From NCBI RefSeq assembly GCF_002924445.1, contig NZ_PIGG01000081.1:1-64000 (forward strand): a stretch of 64,000 bases of DNA. The letters are read 5' to 3'. Of this stretch, positions 16,857-24,966 are shown piece after piece (the first letter of the stretch is position 1; every line of letters starts with the position of its first letter). The notes beneath the pieces were generated by a model that was not told the DNA's origin, ran no database searches, and saw nothing but the letters and a program-made list of their open reading frames with translations. Source of the stretch: Minwuia thermotolerans (GTDB lineage Bacteria; Pseudomonadota; Alphaproteobacteria; Minwuiales; Minwuiaceae). A program made the translations under genes and the position numbers.

Positions 16857-16965
16857 CTTCCCTACGCCGGCATGGACGGCATGGCCGCCTGTCCGGATCA
16901 GGTTCAAGGGGTCGTTCCGTCGCGTTCTCGGAACCTCTCAGCCGCGCCCTTGCGGCTCCCCCGGA
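16857..16965 (-). ncRNA. TPP riboswitch (THI element)
   Basis: On the minus strand the conserved aptamer blocks are visible in order: GGGGGAGCC, GGCTGAGAGG, CCCCTTGAACCTGATC and GGCGTAGGGAAGG. These match the thiamin pyrophosphate aptamer. The 3' end lies directly beside the Shine-Dalgarno of the thiZ-like gene, so control of translation initiation is likely. Confidence 0.95.
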
Positions 16966-17028
16966 TTGCGCCATCATAGGAAAGATGCGATCGAAGTCGA
17001 GCCGGTTTCAGTTTCGTCACGGGGCAGC

Positions 17029-18123
17029 ATGAGGGCGCGCACCTATTTCATCGGCAGCGAGATCTACCGCGCTTCCCGCTATGGCCGGCGCCACCCGCTC
17101 GCCATTCCGCGCGTCTCCACGGTGATGGACCTGGCGCGGGCGCTGCACTGGCTGCCCGAGGAAGCCTATCTCGACAGCCCGACAGCCACGGTCGGCGAAC
17201 TCTGCCGCTTTCACGACCCGGCCTATGTCGCCGCGGTGCAGCGCGCCGAGCGGGAGCAGCGCGCCGACGCGGAGCTGCGCGAACGATACAATATCGGGCG
17301 GCTGGAGAACCCGGTCTTCGGCGAGGTCTTCCGCCGGCCGGCCACCGCCGCCGGGGCGAGCCTGCTGGCGGCGGAGCTGATCGCCGGCGACCGCGCCGAC
17401 CGGGTATACACCCCGGCCGGCGGCACCCATCACGGCCGTCCCGACCGGGCGTCGGGCTTCTGCTTCTTCAACGATCCGGTGCTGTGTATCCTCAGGCTGA
17501 AGGACCGGGGCGTGAAGCGCATCGCCTATGTCGACCTCGACGCCCATCACTGCGACGGGGTCGAGGATGCGCTGCACGCCGATCCGTCGGTGCTGACGGT
17601 CTCCCTGCACGAACACGGGCGCTGGCCGCATGACGCCGCGATCGAGCAGCGCCACGATGCGACCACGGTCAATCTCGCCCTGCCGCGTGGCGCCGGAGAC
17701 GCCGCGTTCCGCGCCGCGTTCGAGACCGGCGCCCTGCCCCGCGTGCGGGCGTTCGATCCGCAGGTTGTGATCGTCCAGGCGGGCGCCGACGCGCTGGCCG
17801 ACGATCCGCTGAGTCGCCTCGAGCTCTCCAACCGGGCCTTGTGGCGCGCGGTCCGGCAACTGGATCGTGCCGCGGAAAAGATGATCGTGCTGGGCGGCGG
17901 CGGCTACAATCCCTGGTCCGTCGCCCGCTGCTGGACCGGCATCTGGGGCGTGATCGCCGGCTATGCCCGGCCGAGCCGCCTGCCCGAAGGCGCAGAGGCC
18001 GTGCTGCGCGGGCTGAGCTGGCGGCGCGCGGCCGGGCGCAATCCGCCGGAGCACTGGTTCACGACGCTGGCCGATCCGCTGCCTGCCGACGGCCCCCGAC
18101 CGAAGGAGACCGCCCTTGCGTAG
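17029..18123 (+). CDS. Histone-deacetylase-family / acetoin-utilisation (AcuC-like) deacetylase
   Basis: 364-residue zinc amidohydrolase of the class I HDAC fold. Seen: GGTHHGRPDRASGFCFFND (active-site histidines 134-135), the zinc-binding YVDLDAHHCDG (Asp171, His173), a later aspartate in VQAGADALADDP, and the GGGGYN loop near the C-terminus. Bacterial members act as lysine deacetylases of acetyl-CoA synthetase or on acetylpolyamines; the substrate here is unknown. Divergent from the thiZ riboswitch region; its 3' end overlaps the DUF192 gene. Confidence 0.88.
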   Translation: MRARTYFIGSEIYRASRYGRRHPLAIPRVSTVMDLARALHWLPEEAYLDSPTATVGELCRFHDPAYVAAVQRAEREQRADAELRERYNIGRLENPVFGEVFRRPATAAGASLLAAELIAGDRADRVYTPAGGTHHGRPDRASGFCFFNDPVLCILRLKDRGVKRIAYVDLDAHHCDGVEDALHADPSVLTVSLHEHGRWPHDAAIEQRHDATTVNLALPRGAGDAAFRAAFETGALPRVRAFDPQVVIVQAGADALADDPLSRLELSNRALWRAVRQLDRAAEKMIVLGGGGYNPWSVARCWTGIWGVIAGYARPSRLPEGAEAVLRGLSWRRAAGRNPPEHWFTTLADPLPADGPRPKETALA

Positions 18124-18559
18124 ATTTCTGGCCGTGCTGTTCGTCGTGTTCGCCTTCGGGGCGGTGGCCGACGAGTATCGCTCGCCGCTCATCGTGCAGA
18201 CCGTCAGCGGCGACCGGCACCTGATGGTGGAGGTCGCCGACAGCGCCCGCGAACGCAGCCGCGGGCTGATGTTCCGTCCGATGCTGGAAGACGCGCATGG
18301 CATGCTGTTCGACTTCGGCAAGCCGCAGCATGTCAGCTTCTGGATGAAGAACACGCTGATCCCGCTGGACCTGATCTTCATCGACGAGAGCGGGGAGATC
18401 ACCCATATCCATCCCCAGGCGCGGCCGCACGATGAAACCGCGATCCCGTCGAAGGGCGAGATCCTGGCCGTGCTGGAGATCAATGGCGGCCTCGCCCGTC
18501 AGCTCGAGATCCAGGTCGGAGACACGGTGCGTCACGAGGTCTTCGGCAATCTCGACTGA
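18116..18559 (+). CDS. DUF192 family secreted protein
   Basis: 147-residue exported protein with an N-terminal signal (MRRFLAVLFVVFAFGAVA). The DUF192 domain follows: RERSRGLMFRPMLEDAHGML, SFWMKNTLIPLDLIFID and ILAVLEINGGLARQ. The start is a TTG at 18116, inside the end of the HDAC-family gene (8-base overlap), with GGAG about 9 bases upstream. The in-frame distance makes this the only start that retains a complete signal peptide. Function of the family is unknown. Confidence 0.85.
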   Translation: MRRFLAVLFVVFAFGAVADEYRSPLIVQTVSGDRHLMVEVADSARERSRGLMFRPMLEDAHGMLFDFGKPQHVSFWMKNTLIPLDLIFIDESGEITHIHPQARPHDETAIPSKGEILAVLEINGGLARQLEIQVGDTVRHEVFGNLD

Positions 18560-18612
18560 CCGTGGCGCTTGCGCCGCCCCGGGGGCTCGGCTATCTGGAA
18601 GCTGTCTGTGTC

Positions 18613-18689
18613 CGGGGCGTAGCGCAGTCTGGTAGCGCACCGGTTTTGGGTACCGGAGGTCGTTGGTTCGAATCCAATCGCCCCGACCA
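18613..18689 (+). tRNA. tRNA-Pro (anticodon TGG)
   Basis: Starts CGGGGCG and ends CGCCCCG-A-CCA with CCA encoded. The anticodon arm is CCGGT-TTTGGGT-ACCGG with TGG at positions 34-36; the T arm has GGTTCGAATCC. 77 nt. Confidence 0.97.
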
Positions 18690-18713
18690 GGCGGGCATTC
18701 GAAGGGCATGACG

Positions 18714-19007
18714 ATGAGCGCACGCATTTTCAAACCGACCAAGACCGCGATGCAGTCCGGCCGGGCCAACACGAAGAACTGGCGGCTGGAGTTCCGGGCC
18801 GACACCGCCCGCCATCCCGACCCGCTGATGGGCTGGACGTCGCTCGCCGATACCCAGAGCCAGGTGCGCCTGGACTTCGACACCAGGGAAGAGGCGGTCG
18901 CCTACGCCGAGAAGCACGGCATCGACGCCCAGGTCTTCGAGCCGCGGGAGCGCAAGATGAAGCTCCGCGCCTACGCCGACAACTTCGCCTACAACCGGGT
19001 TCTCTAG
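18714..19007 (+). CDS. NDUFS4-like ETC complex I subunit
   Basis: 97-residue member of the ETC_C1_NDUFA4 (NDUFS4) family, the accessory complex I subunit shared by alphaproteobacteria and mitochondria. Characteristic pieces are ARIFKPTKTAMQSGRANTK, WRLEF, DPLMGWTSLADTQSQVRL, FDTREEAVAYAEKHGI and the C-terminal YADNFAYNRVL. The ATG at 18714 is preferred over 18708 because GAAGGG is then about 7 bases upstream. It sits just after tRNA-Pro, away from nuo genes. Confidence 0.92.
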   Translation: MSARIFKPTKTAMQSGRANTKNWRLEFRADTARHPDPLMGWTSLADTQSQVRLDFDTREEAVAYAEKHGIDAQVFEPRERKMKLRAYADNFAYNRVL

Positions 19008-19018
19008 GAAGCGAAACG

Positions 19019-19053
19019 GGCGCGCGGGGGTTGGCATGGCCGGCCCGCGCGCC
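19019..19053 (+). repeat. REP-like inverted repeat, copy A
   Basis: 10-bp perfect stem GGCGCGCGGG / CCCGCGCGCC around a 15-base loop GGTTGGCATGGCCGG, just after the NDUFS4-like gene. The same stem/loop design recurs at 21140, 21194 and 35838. Confidence 0.7.
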
Positions 19054-19091
19054 GGCTGAACCGGGCAAGGACGCCGTGGCGATGACGGCCC

Positions 19092-20273
19092 TCAGGCCGC
19101 CGTCAGCAGTGCCTCGGAGAGCCGTTCCGCCAGCGCCAGCAGCATGGCGTCGCCGTCGCGCGGGCCGATGAGCGAGAGCCCGACCGGCGCGCCGTCCGAC
19201 AGCCCCGCCGGGATCGTCACCTGCGGCAGGCCGGCATGGCCGGCCAGCGCGGTCAGCGCGATGATGCGGTAGCGGAAGTCGTCCAGCAGCACCGGGTCCC
19301 AGCCGCGCACCGGCGCGGGGCCCGGCGCGGTCGGCGCCAGCAGCACCCCGTCGCTGCCCAGCAGGTCCGTCATGGTCCGCCGCACCCTGTCGCGGACGGG
19401 CCGGGCCTCGGCGATCTCCGCCTCGGTGATGCTTTCGGCCATCCGGAAGCGGTCGCGCACGCCGGGCCCGAATTCCGGCCGCACCGCCGTCACCCAGCCG
19501 CCGTGGACGCGCCAGATCTCCGCCGCCTGCAGGATGCGGAAGGCCTCCTTCCACGCCTCCGGGTCGAAGCCCGTGTCGGCCTTCGCCGGAACGACGCCCG
19601 CCCCGCCCAGCATGCCCACCGCGGCTTCCAGCGCGGCCGCGGTCTCGTCGTCGCACAGCCGGAACAGCGCCGGGTCGATCAGCCAGCGCGGCTGCGGCGC
19701 TTCGGGCGTCTTCTGGTCCAGCAGCACCCGGCCGACCCGCGCCAGCATCGCCGCGTCGCGTGCGAACCAGCCGCAGGTGTCGTAGCTCGGCGCCAGCGGC
19801 ATGCAGCCGGCCAGGCTGATGCGCCCGTGGGTGGTGCGGATGCCGAACAGCCCGCAATAGGCCGCCGGCACGCGCACCGAGCCGCCGGTGTCGGAGCCGA
19901 TGGCGAAGTCGGTCAGCCCTGCCGCCGTCACCGAGGCCGAGCCCGAGGACGAACCGCCGGGAATCCGGTCAAGCGCGGCCGGGTTCACCGGCGTGCCGTA
20001 GTGATGGTTCTCGCCGTTCAGGCTGTAGGCCAGCTCGTCGGTGTGGGTGACGCCGGCGAGCGCCGCGCCCGCGCCCAGCAGCGCCTGGAGGACCGGCGCG
20101 TCGGCCGCCGCCGGTTCGTGCGTCCGCGCCCAGTCGGGGTTGCCGCAGCCGGCGGTCCGGCCCCGGATGTCGTAGAGATCCTTCAGCCCGAAGCTCAGTC
20201 CGTCCAGCGCCCCGGCGCCCATCGCCGGCCGTTCCAGGCGCTCGATGAAGCCCTCGACCGGCCCGGCGCTCAC
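19092..20273 (-). CDS. Amidase-signature family hydrolase
   Basis: 393-residue amidase, shorter than the usual 460-500. The triad is visible: Lys31 in FGLKDLYD, PGGSSSGSAS (106-115) and nucleophile Ser132 in DTGGSVRVPAAYCG. The GTG start at 20273 overlaps the stop of the PhyH gene (GTGA), so the two are coupled; the frame upstream of it is over the PhyH gene. The compact form with the early lysine resembles the AtzF/allophanate-hydrolase-like amidase subset, but the substrate is not known. Confidence 0.85.
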   Translation of the reverse strand: MSAGPVEGFIERLERPAMGAGALDGLSFGLKDLYDIRGRTAGCGNPDWARTHEPAAADAPVLQALLGAGAALAGVTHTDELAYSLNGENHHYGTPVNPAALDRIPGGSSSGSASVTAAGLTDFAIGSDTGGSVRVPAAYCGLFGIRTTHGRISLAGCMPLAPSYDTCGWFARDAAMLARVGRVLLDQKTPEAPQPRWLIDPALFRLCDDETAAALEAAVGMLGGAGVVPAKADTGFDPEAWKEAFRILQAAEIWRVHGGWVTAVRPEFGPGVRDRFRMAESITEAEIAEARPVRDRVRRTMTDLLGSDGVLLAPTAPGPAPVRGWDPVLLDDFRYRIIALTALAGHAGLPQVTIPAGLSDGAPVGLSLIGPRDGDAMLLALAERLSEALLTAA

Positions 20274-21067
20274 TCGGCCGCCACCGTGGCCCGCGGCAGC
20301 CTCAGCAGGCAGTCGTCCGGCGCCGTCTCGATCGCCGTGAAGTCGCGGTGCGCGATCCATTCCGGCCGCTTGAACTCGCGGATGTGGTTGTCGACGTGGC
20401 AGAGCGAGAGATAGACGATGGTCCGCCCCCACGGCCCGATGTTCGGGCTGCTGGCGTGGACGATGTTGGAATGGAACATCAGCACCGAGCCCGCCTTGCC
20501 CTTGGCGGAGAAGATGCCGTGCGCGCCCGCCAGCCGGGTGATGGTTTCCCTGTCCAGGGTCCAGAGCGGGTAGGAGGTGGTTTTCAGGTCGTGGCCGGCC
20601 TCCAGCACGCCTTCCCTGTGGCTGCCCGGAATGATCCAGAGCGGGCCGTTGAACTCGGTCACGTCGTCCAGGAACAGCGCGATGTTCATGGCGCGCGGTT
20701 CCGGCATGCCGTCGTCGCGCGCCCAGGTGCCGTAGTCCTGGTGCCACTGCCAGACGTCGCCGTCGAAGGCCGCCTTGGCGTTGATCTTGTACTGGTGGAT
20801 GTAGACGTCGCCGCCGAGCAGCTGCCGGACCGGCTCGACCAGCCGGGGATGGCGGCCGATCAGGTCGAAGGGCTCGGAATAGCGGTGCGCGGCGAAGGCG
20901 GTGCGCACGGCGCCGGTGCTCTCGCGCCAGACCTCCTCGCGCTCCAGCCCGTAGATGCGCGGCAGGTCGGCGGTGACGGCGTCCATCTCGTCCGCCGAGA
21001 AGACGCCGGGCAGCATCAGATAGCCCAGCTCGTCGAATTGCCTCAGCTGATCGTCGGTGAGTTTCAT
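20270..21067 (-). CDS. Phytanoyl-CoA dioxygenase (PhyH) family oxygenase
   Basis: 265-residue Fe(II)/2-oxoglutarate oxygenase. Iron ligands are His109 and Asp111 in WQWHQDYGTW and a distal histidine in HSNIVHASSPN (His204 likely). The family hydroxylates diverse small molecules (phytanoyl-CoA, ectoine and others). Coupled by a 4-base overlap to the amidase downstream, suggesting a two-step breakdown of an amide-containing compound; that pathway is inference. Confidence 0.88.
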   Translation of the reverse strand: MKLTDDQLRQFDELGYLMLPGVFSADEMDAVTADLPRIYGLEREEVWRESTGAVRTAFAAHRYSEPFDLIGRHPRLVEPVRQLLGGDVYIHQYKINAKAAFDGDVWQWHQDYGTWARDDGMPEPRAMNIALFLDDVTEFNGPLWIIPGSHREGVLEAGHDLKTTSYPLWTLDRETITRLAGAHGIFSAKGKAGSVLMFHSNIVHASSPNIGPWGRTIVYLSLCHVDNHIREFKRPEWIAHRDFTAIETAPDDCLLRLPRATVAAE

Positions 21068-21139
21068 CGCGCGCCTCCCCGGGAGTTCATTGCGGCGACT
21101 ATAGCAGGCGGCGGGAGGCGGGGGGAGGGCGTACCGGTT

Positions 21140-21174
21140 GGCGCGCGAGGGATGGCATGGCTGGCTCGCGCGCC
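21140..21174 (+). repeat. REP-like inverted repeat, copy B
   Basis: Perfect 10-bp stem GGCGCGCGAG / CTCGCGCGCC with a 15-base loop GGATGGCATGGCTGG. The next copy starts 54 bases later, so the element is tandemly arranged here. Confidence 0.75.
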
Positions 21175-21193
21175 TTCTGAATCTTTGCCGGTC

Positions 21194-21228
21194 GGCGCGC
21201 GAGGGATGGCATGGCCGGCTCGTGCGCC
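21194..21228 (+). repeat. REP-like inverted repeat, copy C
   Basis: Stem GGCGCGCGAG / CTCGTGCGCC with one G-T wobble and loop GGATGGCATGGCCGG. It is a direct tandem copy of the element at 21140, including the following TCTGAAT-like flank. Confidence 0.75.
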
Positions 21229-21348
21229 ATCTGAATGCTACCCGCTACGGCGCGCCGGCCGGCCCCGCCATCCCCGTCGCGCCTGCGCCCGGGCGCGTCG
21301 ATTTCCCCCGCGCGGGGCCGCGCGTGAATCGCTATAGTCCGGCCCGGA

Positions 21349-21425
21349 GCGCCCTTAGCTCAGCTGGATAGAGCACGAGCCTTCTAAGCTTGGGGTCGCA
21401 GGTTCGAGTCCTGCAGGGCGCACCA
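21349..21425 (+). tRNA. tRNA-Arg (anticodon TCT)
   Basis: GCGCCCT...AGGGCGC-A-CCA with encoded CCA. The anticodon arm is CGAGC-CTTCTAA-GCTTG, giving TCT at 34-36; the T arm has GGTTCGAGTCC. 77 nt. The AT-rich insert starts shortly after its 3' end. Confidence 0.97.
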
Positions 21426-21770
21426 TTTCTATTTTTTGCCCACGTGATCCCCCCAAACCCTTATTGGAAGCGCAAAAGCGGCGGTTCGAACTTTCCAAGT
21501 TCAGCAACCGTCAGATCGGCACGCAAGTGCGTCTGTTAAGTGCGCCTGGAGACTATTCGCCACGCCGAAGGCGCTGGTTTCTGGCGGACCTTGCCGTTTG
21601 CCACACCGGTTCAAAGATCACGAATGATGTTTGCTCTCCCGCCGTCCGGCGCAGAGACGTTTGGATGCCTTGCGTGTGCGAAGGGCAAAATCCATAGTTC
21701 AATAGGTATTGATTCTACCATCTACAGCTTATAGTATTAGAATTCAGGATTTCCTCAAAGGGCGAGATTC
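21426..21770 (+). other. 345-base gap between tRNA-Arg(TCT) and the AT-rich insert; no supported gene
   Basis: The first half is of mixed composition and holds only short open frames without a ribosome-binding site (for example a 64-codon frame at 21540-21734). A T-run follows the tRNA closely (21430-21438 region). From about 21690 the sequence turns markedly AT-rich, leading into the OLD gene. No integrase remnant was recognised. Confidence 0.6.
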
Positions 21771-23789
21771 ATGAAAATCAAACAAATTAAAATCCTGAAT
21801 TTTCGATCTATAAAAGATCAGGTAATAAACTGTGGTGACCAGACCATTTTTATCGGCGCAAATGGTGTTGGCAAGTCTACTGTTCTAAAAGCGCTTCAGG
21901 CATTTTTCGAAATTAGTTTTCGTCCGGCTGTAGAGGATTTTTTTGCACACAATACAGAGTGGCCGATAGAAATTACCATCGTATTTAATAATTTTAGTGA
22001 AGACGAAGCGGAGGATTTTAAATCTAGAATTTATAATGATGAAATGGTAGTCACAAGAGTATTCGGCGGTGATCAAAGCAATAACGGAAACTATTATGGG
22101 ATGATGAAAGGAAATCCTGCATTTCAATCGATAAGAAATGCTGCGAATGCGACAGAAGCGAAGGCGAAATACACTGAAATCCAGGGATCTGGTGTTGATT
22201 TGCCAAAATGGACTAAGCAAGGGGATGTAGAGGAGCATTTAACATTTTGGGAAGCGGGTCATCCAGATGATTGCGAATTTATCAGGGACGGGGGTCAATT
22301 TTTTGGCTTTAAAAGTGTAGGGGGCGGGAAGCTTCAAAAGGCGACAAATTTCATACTTATTGAAGCAGTCCGTGACGTCTCTGAAGACGCGAACGATCAA
22401 AAATCCTCCGCTATCGGTCAATTGATGGATTTGATCGTTCGCTCTGCGATGGCGCAAAACGAGAAGATCGCAGCCTACCAAGACGAAGTCAATCGGCAAT
22501 ATTCTGCATTAACGAGTCCAGAAAATTTTCCTCAACTTGGTTCGCTGCAAACTGCGCTTACGACCTCGCTGCGCACTTATTATCAGGGTGTTGGCGTTAT
22601 TTTGGATTGGAGAGAAGGCGCGGGAATTAATCTGCCCCCGCCACAAGCAGAAATTAAGTTTGAAGAAGAAAAATTTCAATTTCCTGTAGCCAAAGCCGGA
22701 AATGGTATCCAGCGCGCATTTATAATTTCTCTCTTACACCAATTGCTGGTCGTTAAATCGAATAGCGACGACGGTTCAAAAAATAGCGAGAATGGGGCAG
22801 ATTCCGGTGAGGGCATTGAGGAAAAGAATTTTATGGAAAATCTTCCATCTGTAATCTTGGCAATTGAGGAGCCTGAGCTTTATCAGCATCCAACAAAACA
22901 GTGGCATTTTGCTCAGGTTTTGAAAAAATTGTCAACCAAAGGTTTTCAGGAAATCTTTGGTGATGTTCAGGTATTATTCTGCACACATTCTCCGAGTTTC
23001 GTAGATCTTTCTGAATTTCACAACACACGTATCGTTGCTAAAGTAGGTGGTGAGGGCCTTCCTGCGAAAGAGTCGATATTCAGAGAGGCGTCTCTGCAAG
23101 ATGTTTCGTATGCGCTGACGCATGCATGGGATATACCGGAAGAAAATTGTACGGATAAGAGTACAAAGGCCCGATTGCATATTTTTGGAACCGAGTTGTC
23201 AGAAGGTTTTTTCGCCGACGGGGTTATATTGGTAGAGGGTGCAACCGATAAAGCGGCGTTCGACACAATTGGCAAACGGATAGGCATCAATTTCGCGGAA
23301 AGAAATATTTCGGTTCTGCCCGTTAATGAAAAAAATAACTTGGATAAGCCATTTATGGTTTTTAAATCGTTAGATATTCCAGTGTATCCAATTTGGGATT
23401 CGGACGGAAATTGTGCAGAAGGAGATAGAGGAAAGGCAATAAAGGCCAATAAGGGTTTGCAGAAAATGCTTGGCGTACCTGATGGGGAAGTCGCTGAATT
23501 TCCTGAGGGCGTGCACGAAAAATATGCTTGTTTCGCGAATGAAATCAGCGAACAGTTAAAAAATGATTTTGGTCAAGAACAATTTTTGGAAGCTTATAAT
23601 GAGGCAATGGATGAATTTTCACTGACGGCAAAGCAAGCTCGTAAGAATCCATATGTCACGACTGCCATTATAACAAAGTTGTACGATCAAGGGCGAACAG
23701 CGGGGATGTTAGAGGCGATAATTCAAGCTGCCATAAATCACATCGAGAATGGGACGCCAACGTCGGCAGCTACCGTCGCTGCCGAGTGA
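21771..23789 (+). CDS. OLD-family ATP-dependent nuclease (AAA/ABC ATPase plus Toprim)
   Basis: 672-residue predicted ATP-dependent endonuclease, a type used in anti-phage defence. The N-terminal ABC-type ATPase begins IKILNFRSIKD with Walker A GANGVGKST (29-37), a signature-like AGNGIQRAFIISLL (309-322), Walker B VILAIEEPELYQHP (361-374) and the switch histidine THSP (405-408). The C-terminal Toprim has ILVEGATDKAAF (Glu489) and the DxD in IWDSDGN (543-545). No UvrD-like helicase (GajB), reverse transcriptase or other partner gene lies beside it, so it looks like a class 1, stand-alone OLD. Base composition is far more AT-rich than all neighbours, which points to horizontal transfer beside tRNA-Arg(TCT). 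Confidence 0.88.
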   Translation: MKIKQIKILNFRSIKDQVINCGDQTIFIGANGVGKSTVLKALQAFFEISFRPAVEDFFAHNTEWPIEITIVFNNFSEDEAEDFKSRIYNDEMVVTRVFGGDQSNNGNYYGMMKGNPAFQSIRNAANATEAKAKYTEIQGSGVDLPKWTKQGDVEEHLTFWEAGHPDDCEFIRDGGQFFGFKSVGGGKLQKATNFILIEAVRDVSEDANDQKSSAIGQLMDLIVRSAMAQNEKIAAYQDEVNRQYSALTSPENFPQLGSLQTALTTSLRTYYQGVGVILDWREGAGINLPPPQAEIKFEEEKFQFPVAKAGNGIQRAFIISLLHQLLVVKSNSDDGSKNSENGADSGEGIEEKNFMENLPSVILAIEEPELYQHPTKQWHFAQVLKKLSTKGFQEIFGDVQVLFCTHSPSFVDLSEFHNTRIVAKVGGEGLPAKESIFREASLQDVSYALTHAWDIPEENCTDKSTKARLHIFGTELSEGFFADGVILVEGATDKAAFDTIGKRIGINFAERNISVLPVNEKNNLDKPFMVFKSLDIPVYPIWDSDGNCAEGDRGKAIKANKGLQKMLGVPDGEVAEFPEGVHEKYACFANEISEQLKNDFGQEQFLEAYNEAMDEFSLTAKQARKNPYVTTAIITKLYDQGRTAGMLEAIIQAAINHIENGTPTSAATVAAE

Positions 23790-24129
23790 TGGATCACCAG
23801 CAACGCTCTCTTAGGCTTGGGGATGCAATGGGCATCTGCAACGGCCCCTTTGTCGTCGCGCGAGTAGCGCGGCGAGAAGCTGATGCTGTGTTACAGCACA
23901 GAGGTTGCGGTGCGCCTTAGGACACATATTCGGGCTCTCTGGTTGCCGCAGTTGGCTCGTCCTCGGGCATGGCGCTCGAAACGGTGGTTTCGGGGCAGCA
24001 CCGGCAACCGGCCGCGGAGCGGCGAAGCCGCCACGTGCAGGCGGCTGGCGCGGCCGATCGGGCCGCCAAGGTCGGGCCTTTGAATTTGGGTGCGCTCCCC
24101 GCACACTCCGGGGCAGGGAGGGCCACGCC
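23790..24129. other. 340-base gap after the OLD gene; no supported gene
   Basis: GC content rises back to the host level within about 30 bases of the OLD stop. A short GCTGT-GTT-ACAGC inverted repeat lies near 23890, and a GC-rich stretch with several small palindromes precedes the SDR gene. Minus-strand frames crossing this region look like shadows. Only a partial likeness to the tRNA-Arg anticodon arm (near 23813) hints at an attachment site. Confidence 0.5.
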
Positions 24130-24966
24130 ATGACTGGGAAACCCATCGCCGTGATCGTCGGCGCGACGACCAAGTGGCGCCGCGACGGGCACATGACCAA
24201 GCTGATCCACGGCCACGAGGTCGACGATTCCGCGCTGCCGGAATCCGCGCGCTTCGGCGTCGGCGGGGCGGTGGCGCAGAAGTTCGCCGCCGGGGGCTGC
24301 CACGTGATCCTCACCACCCGCACCGCGGCCAACGCCGACGGCCTGGCGGAGACCATCCGCGGCCAGGGCGGGACGGTCTCGGTGGTGGAGATGGACCTCT
24401 CCCGCGACGCGAGCATCGCCAGCGCCTTCGCGCGCATCCGCGCCGAATGGGGCGACCCGGAGATCCTGATCTACAACGCCGGCTATCCGGACGGGCGCGA
24501 ACTGCCGAAGGAGATGGAACTGCTGGAGAACATGCCCACGGCCATCTTCGACACGGCCATGGCCGTCTCCTGCCGCGGCCCGTTCCTGGTGGCGAAGGAG
24601 GTGCTGCCGGCCATGCGGAAGCGGGGGCGGGGCAGCTTCTTCTTCTCCAACAACGCCGCCTCGCTGCGCGGGCGCAAGCGCCACACCGGCGAGAGCCTCT
24701 ACTATCCGCGCGTGATGATGCGCACGCTCGCCCAGGTGCTGACCGAGGAATATTCCGAACACGGCGTCCACGTCGCCAACGTGGTCATCGACGGGCTGAT
24801 CGATTCGCCCGGCACCCGCGCCCTGCCCAAGGCGCGCGACAATCCCGACATCGTCATCAATCCGGCGAAGATCGCCGAGGCCTTCTGGTATCTGCACGGC
24901 CAGGACCGGTCCTGCTGGAGCCACGAGATCCAGCTGACGCCCTTCCCGCAGAAGCCGAGCTTCTGA
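24130..24966 (+). CDS. Atypical short-chain dehydrogenase/reductase family protein
   Basis: 278-residue Rossmann protein related to SDRs, but unusual. The cofactor loop is split: AVIVGATT (7-14) is followed by an inserted segment of roughly 25 residues before GVGGAVAQKFAAGGCHVILTTR. LIYNAGYPDG corresponds to the NAG motif. In the catalytic region SNNAAS is present, but the YxxxK motif reads YYPRVMM, so the lysine is missing. It ends one codon before a coupled amidohydrolase gene. Activity as an ordinary reductase is doubtful; it may be a divergent enzyme or a non-catalytic partner. Confidence 0.75.
   Translation: MTGKPIAVIVGATTKWRRDGHMTKLIHGHEVDDSALPESARFGVGGAVAQKFAAGGCHVILTTRTAANADGLAETIRGQGGTVSVVEMDLSRDASIASAFARIRAEWGDPEILIYNAGYPDGRELPKEMELLENMPTAIFDTAMAVSCRGPFLVAKEVLPAMRKRGRGSFFFSNNAASLRGRKRHTGESLYYPRVMMRTLAQVLTEEYSEHGVHVANVVIDGLIDSPGTRALPKARDNPDIVINPAKIAEAFWYLHGQDRSCWSHEIQLTPFPQKPSF

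Noticed and set aside
21771-23789. Gabija (GajA) or retron-Eco8 type system
   Set aside because: The OLD protein could be such an effector, but there is no UvrD-like helicase or reverse transcriptase or obvious msr-msd RNA beside it.
23811-24437. 208-codon minus-strand frame after the OLD gene
   Set aside because: Mostly antisense to the SDR gene, proline/arginine-rich and without a ribosome-binding site; considered as an IS remnant but no transposase motif was found.
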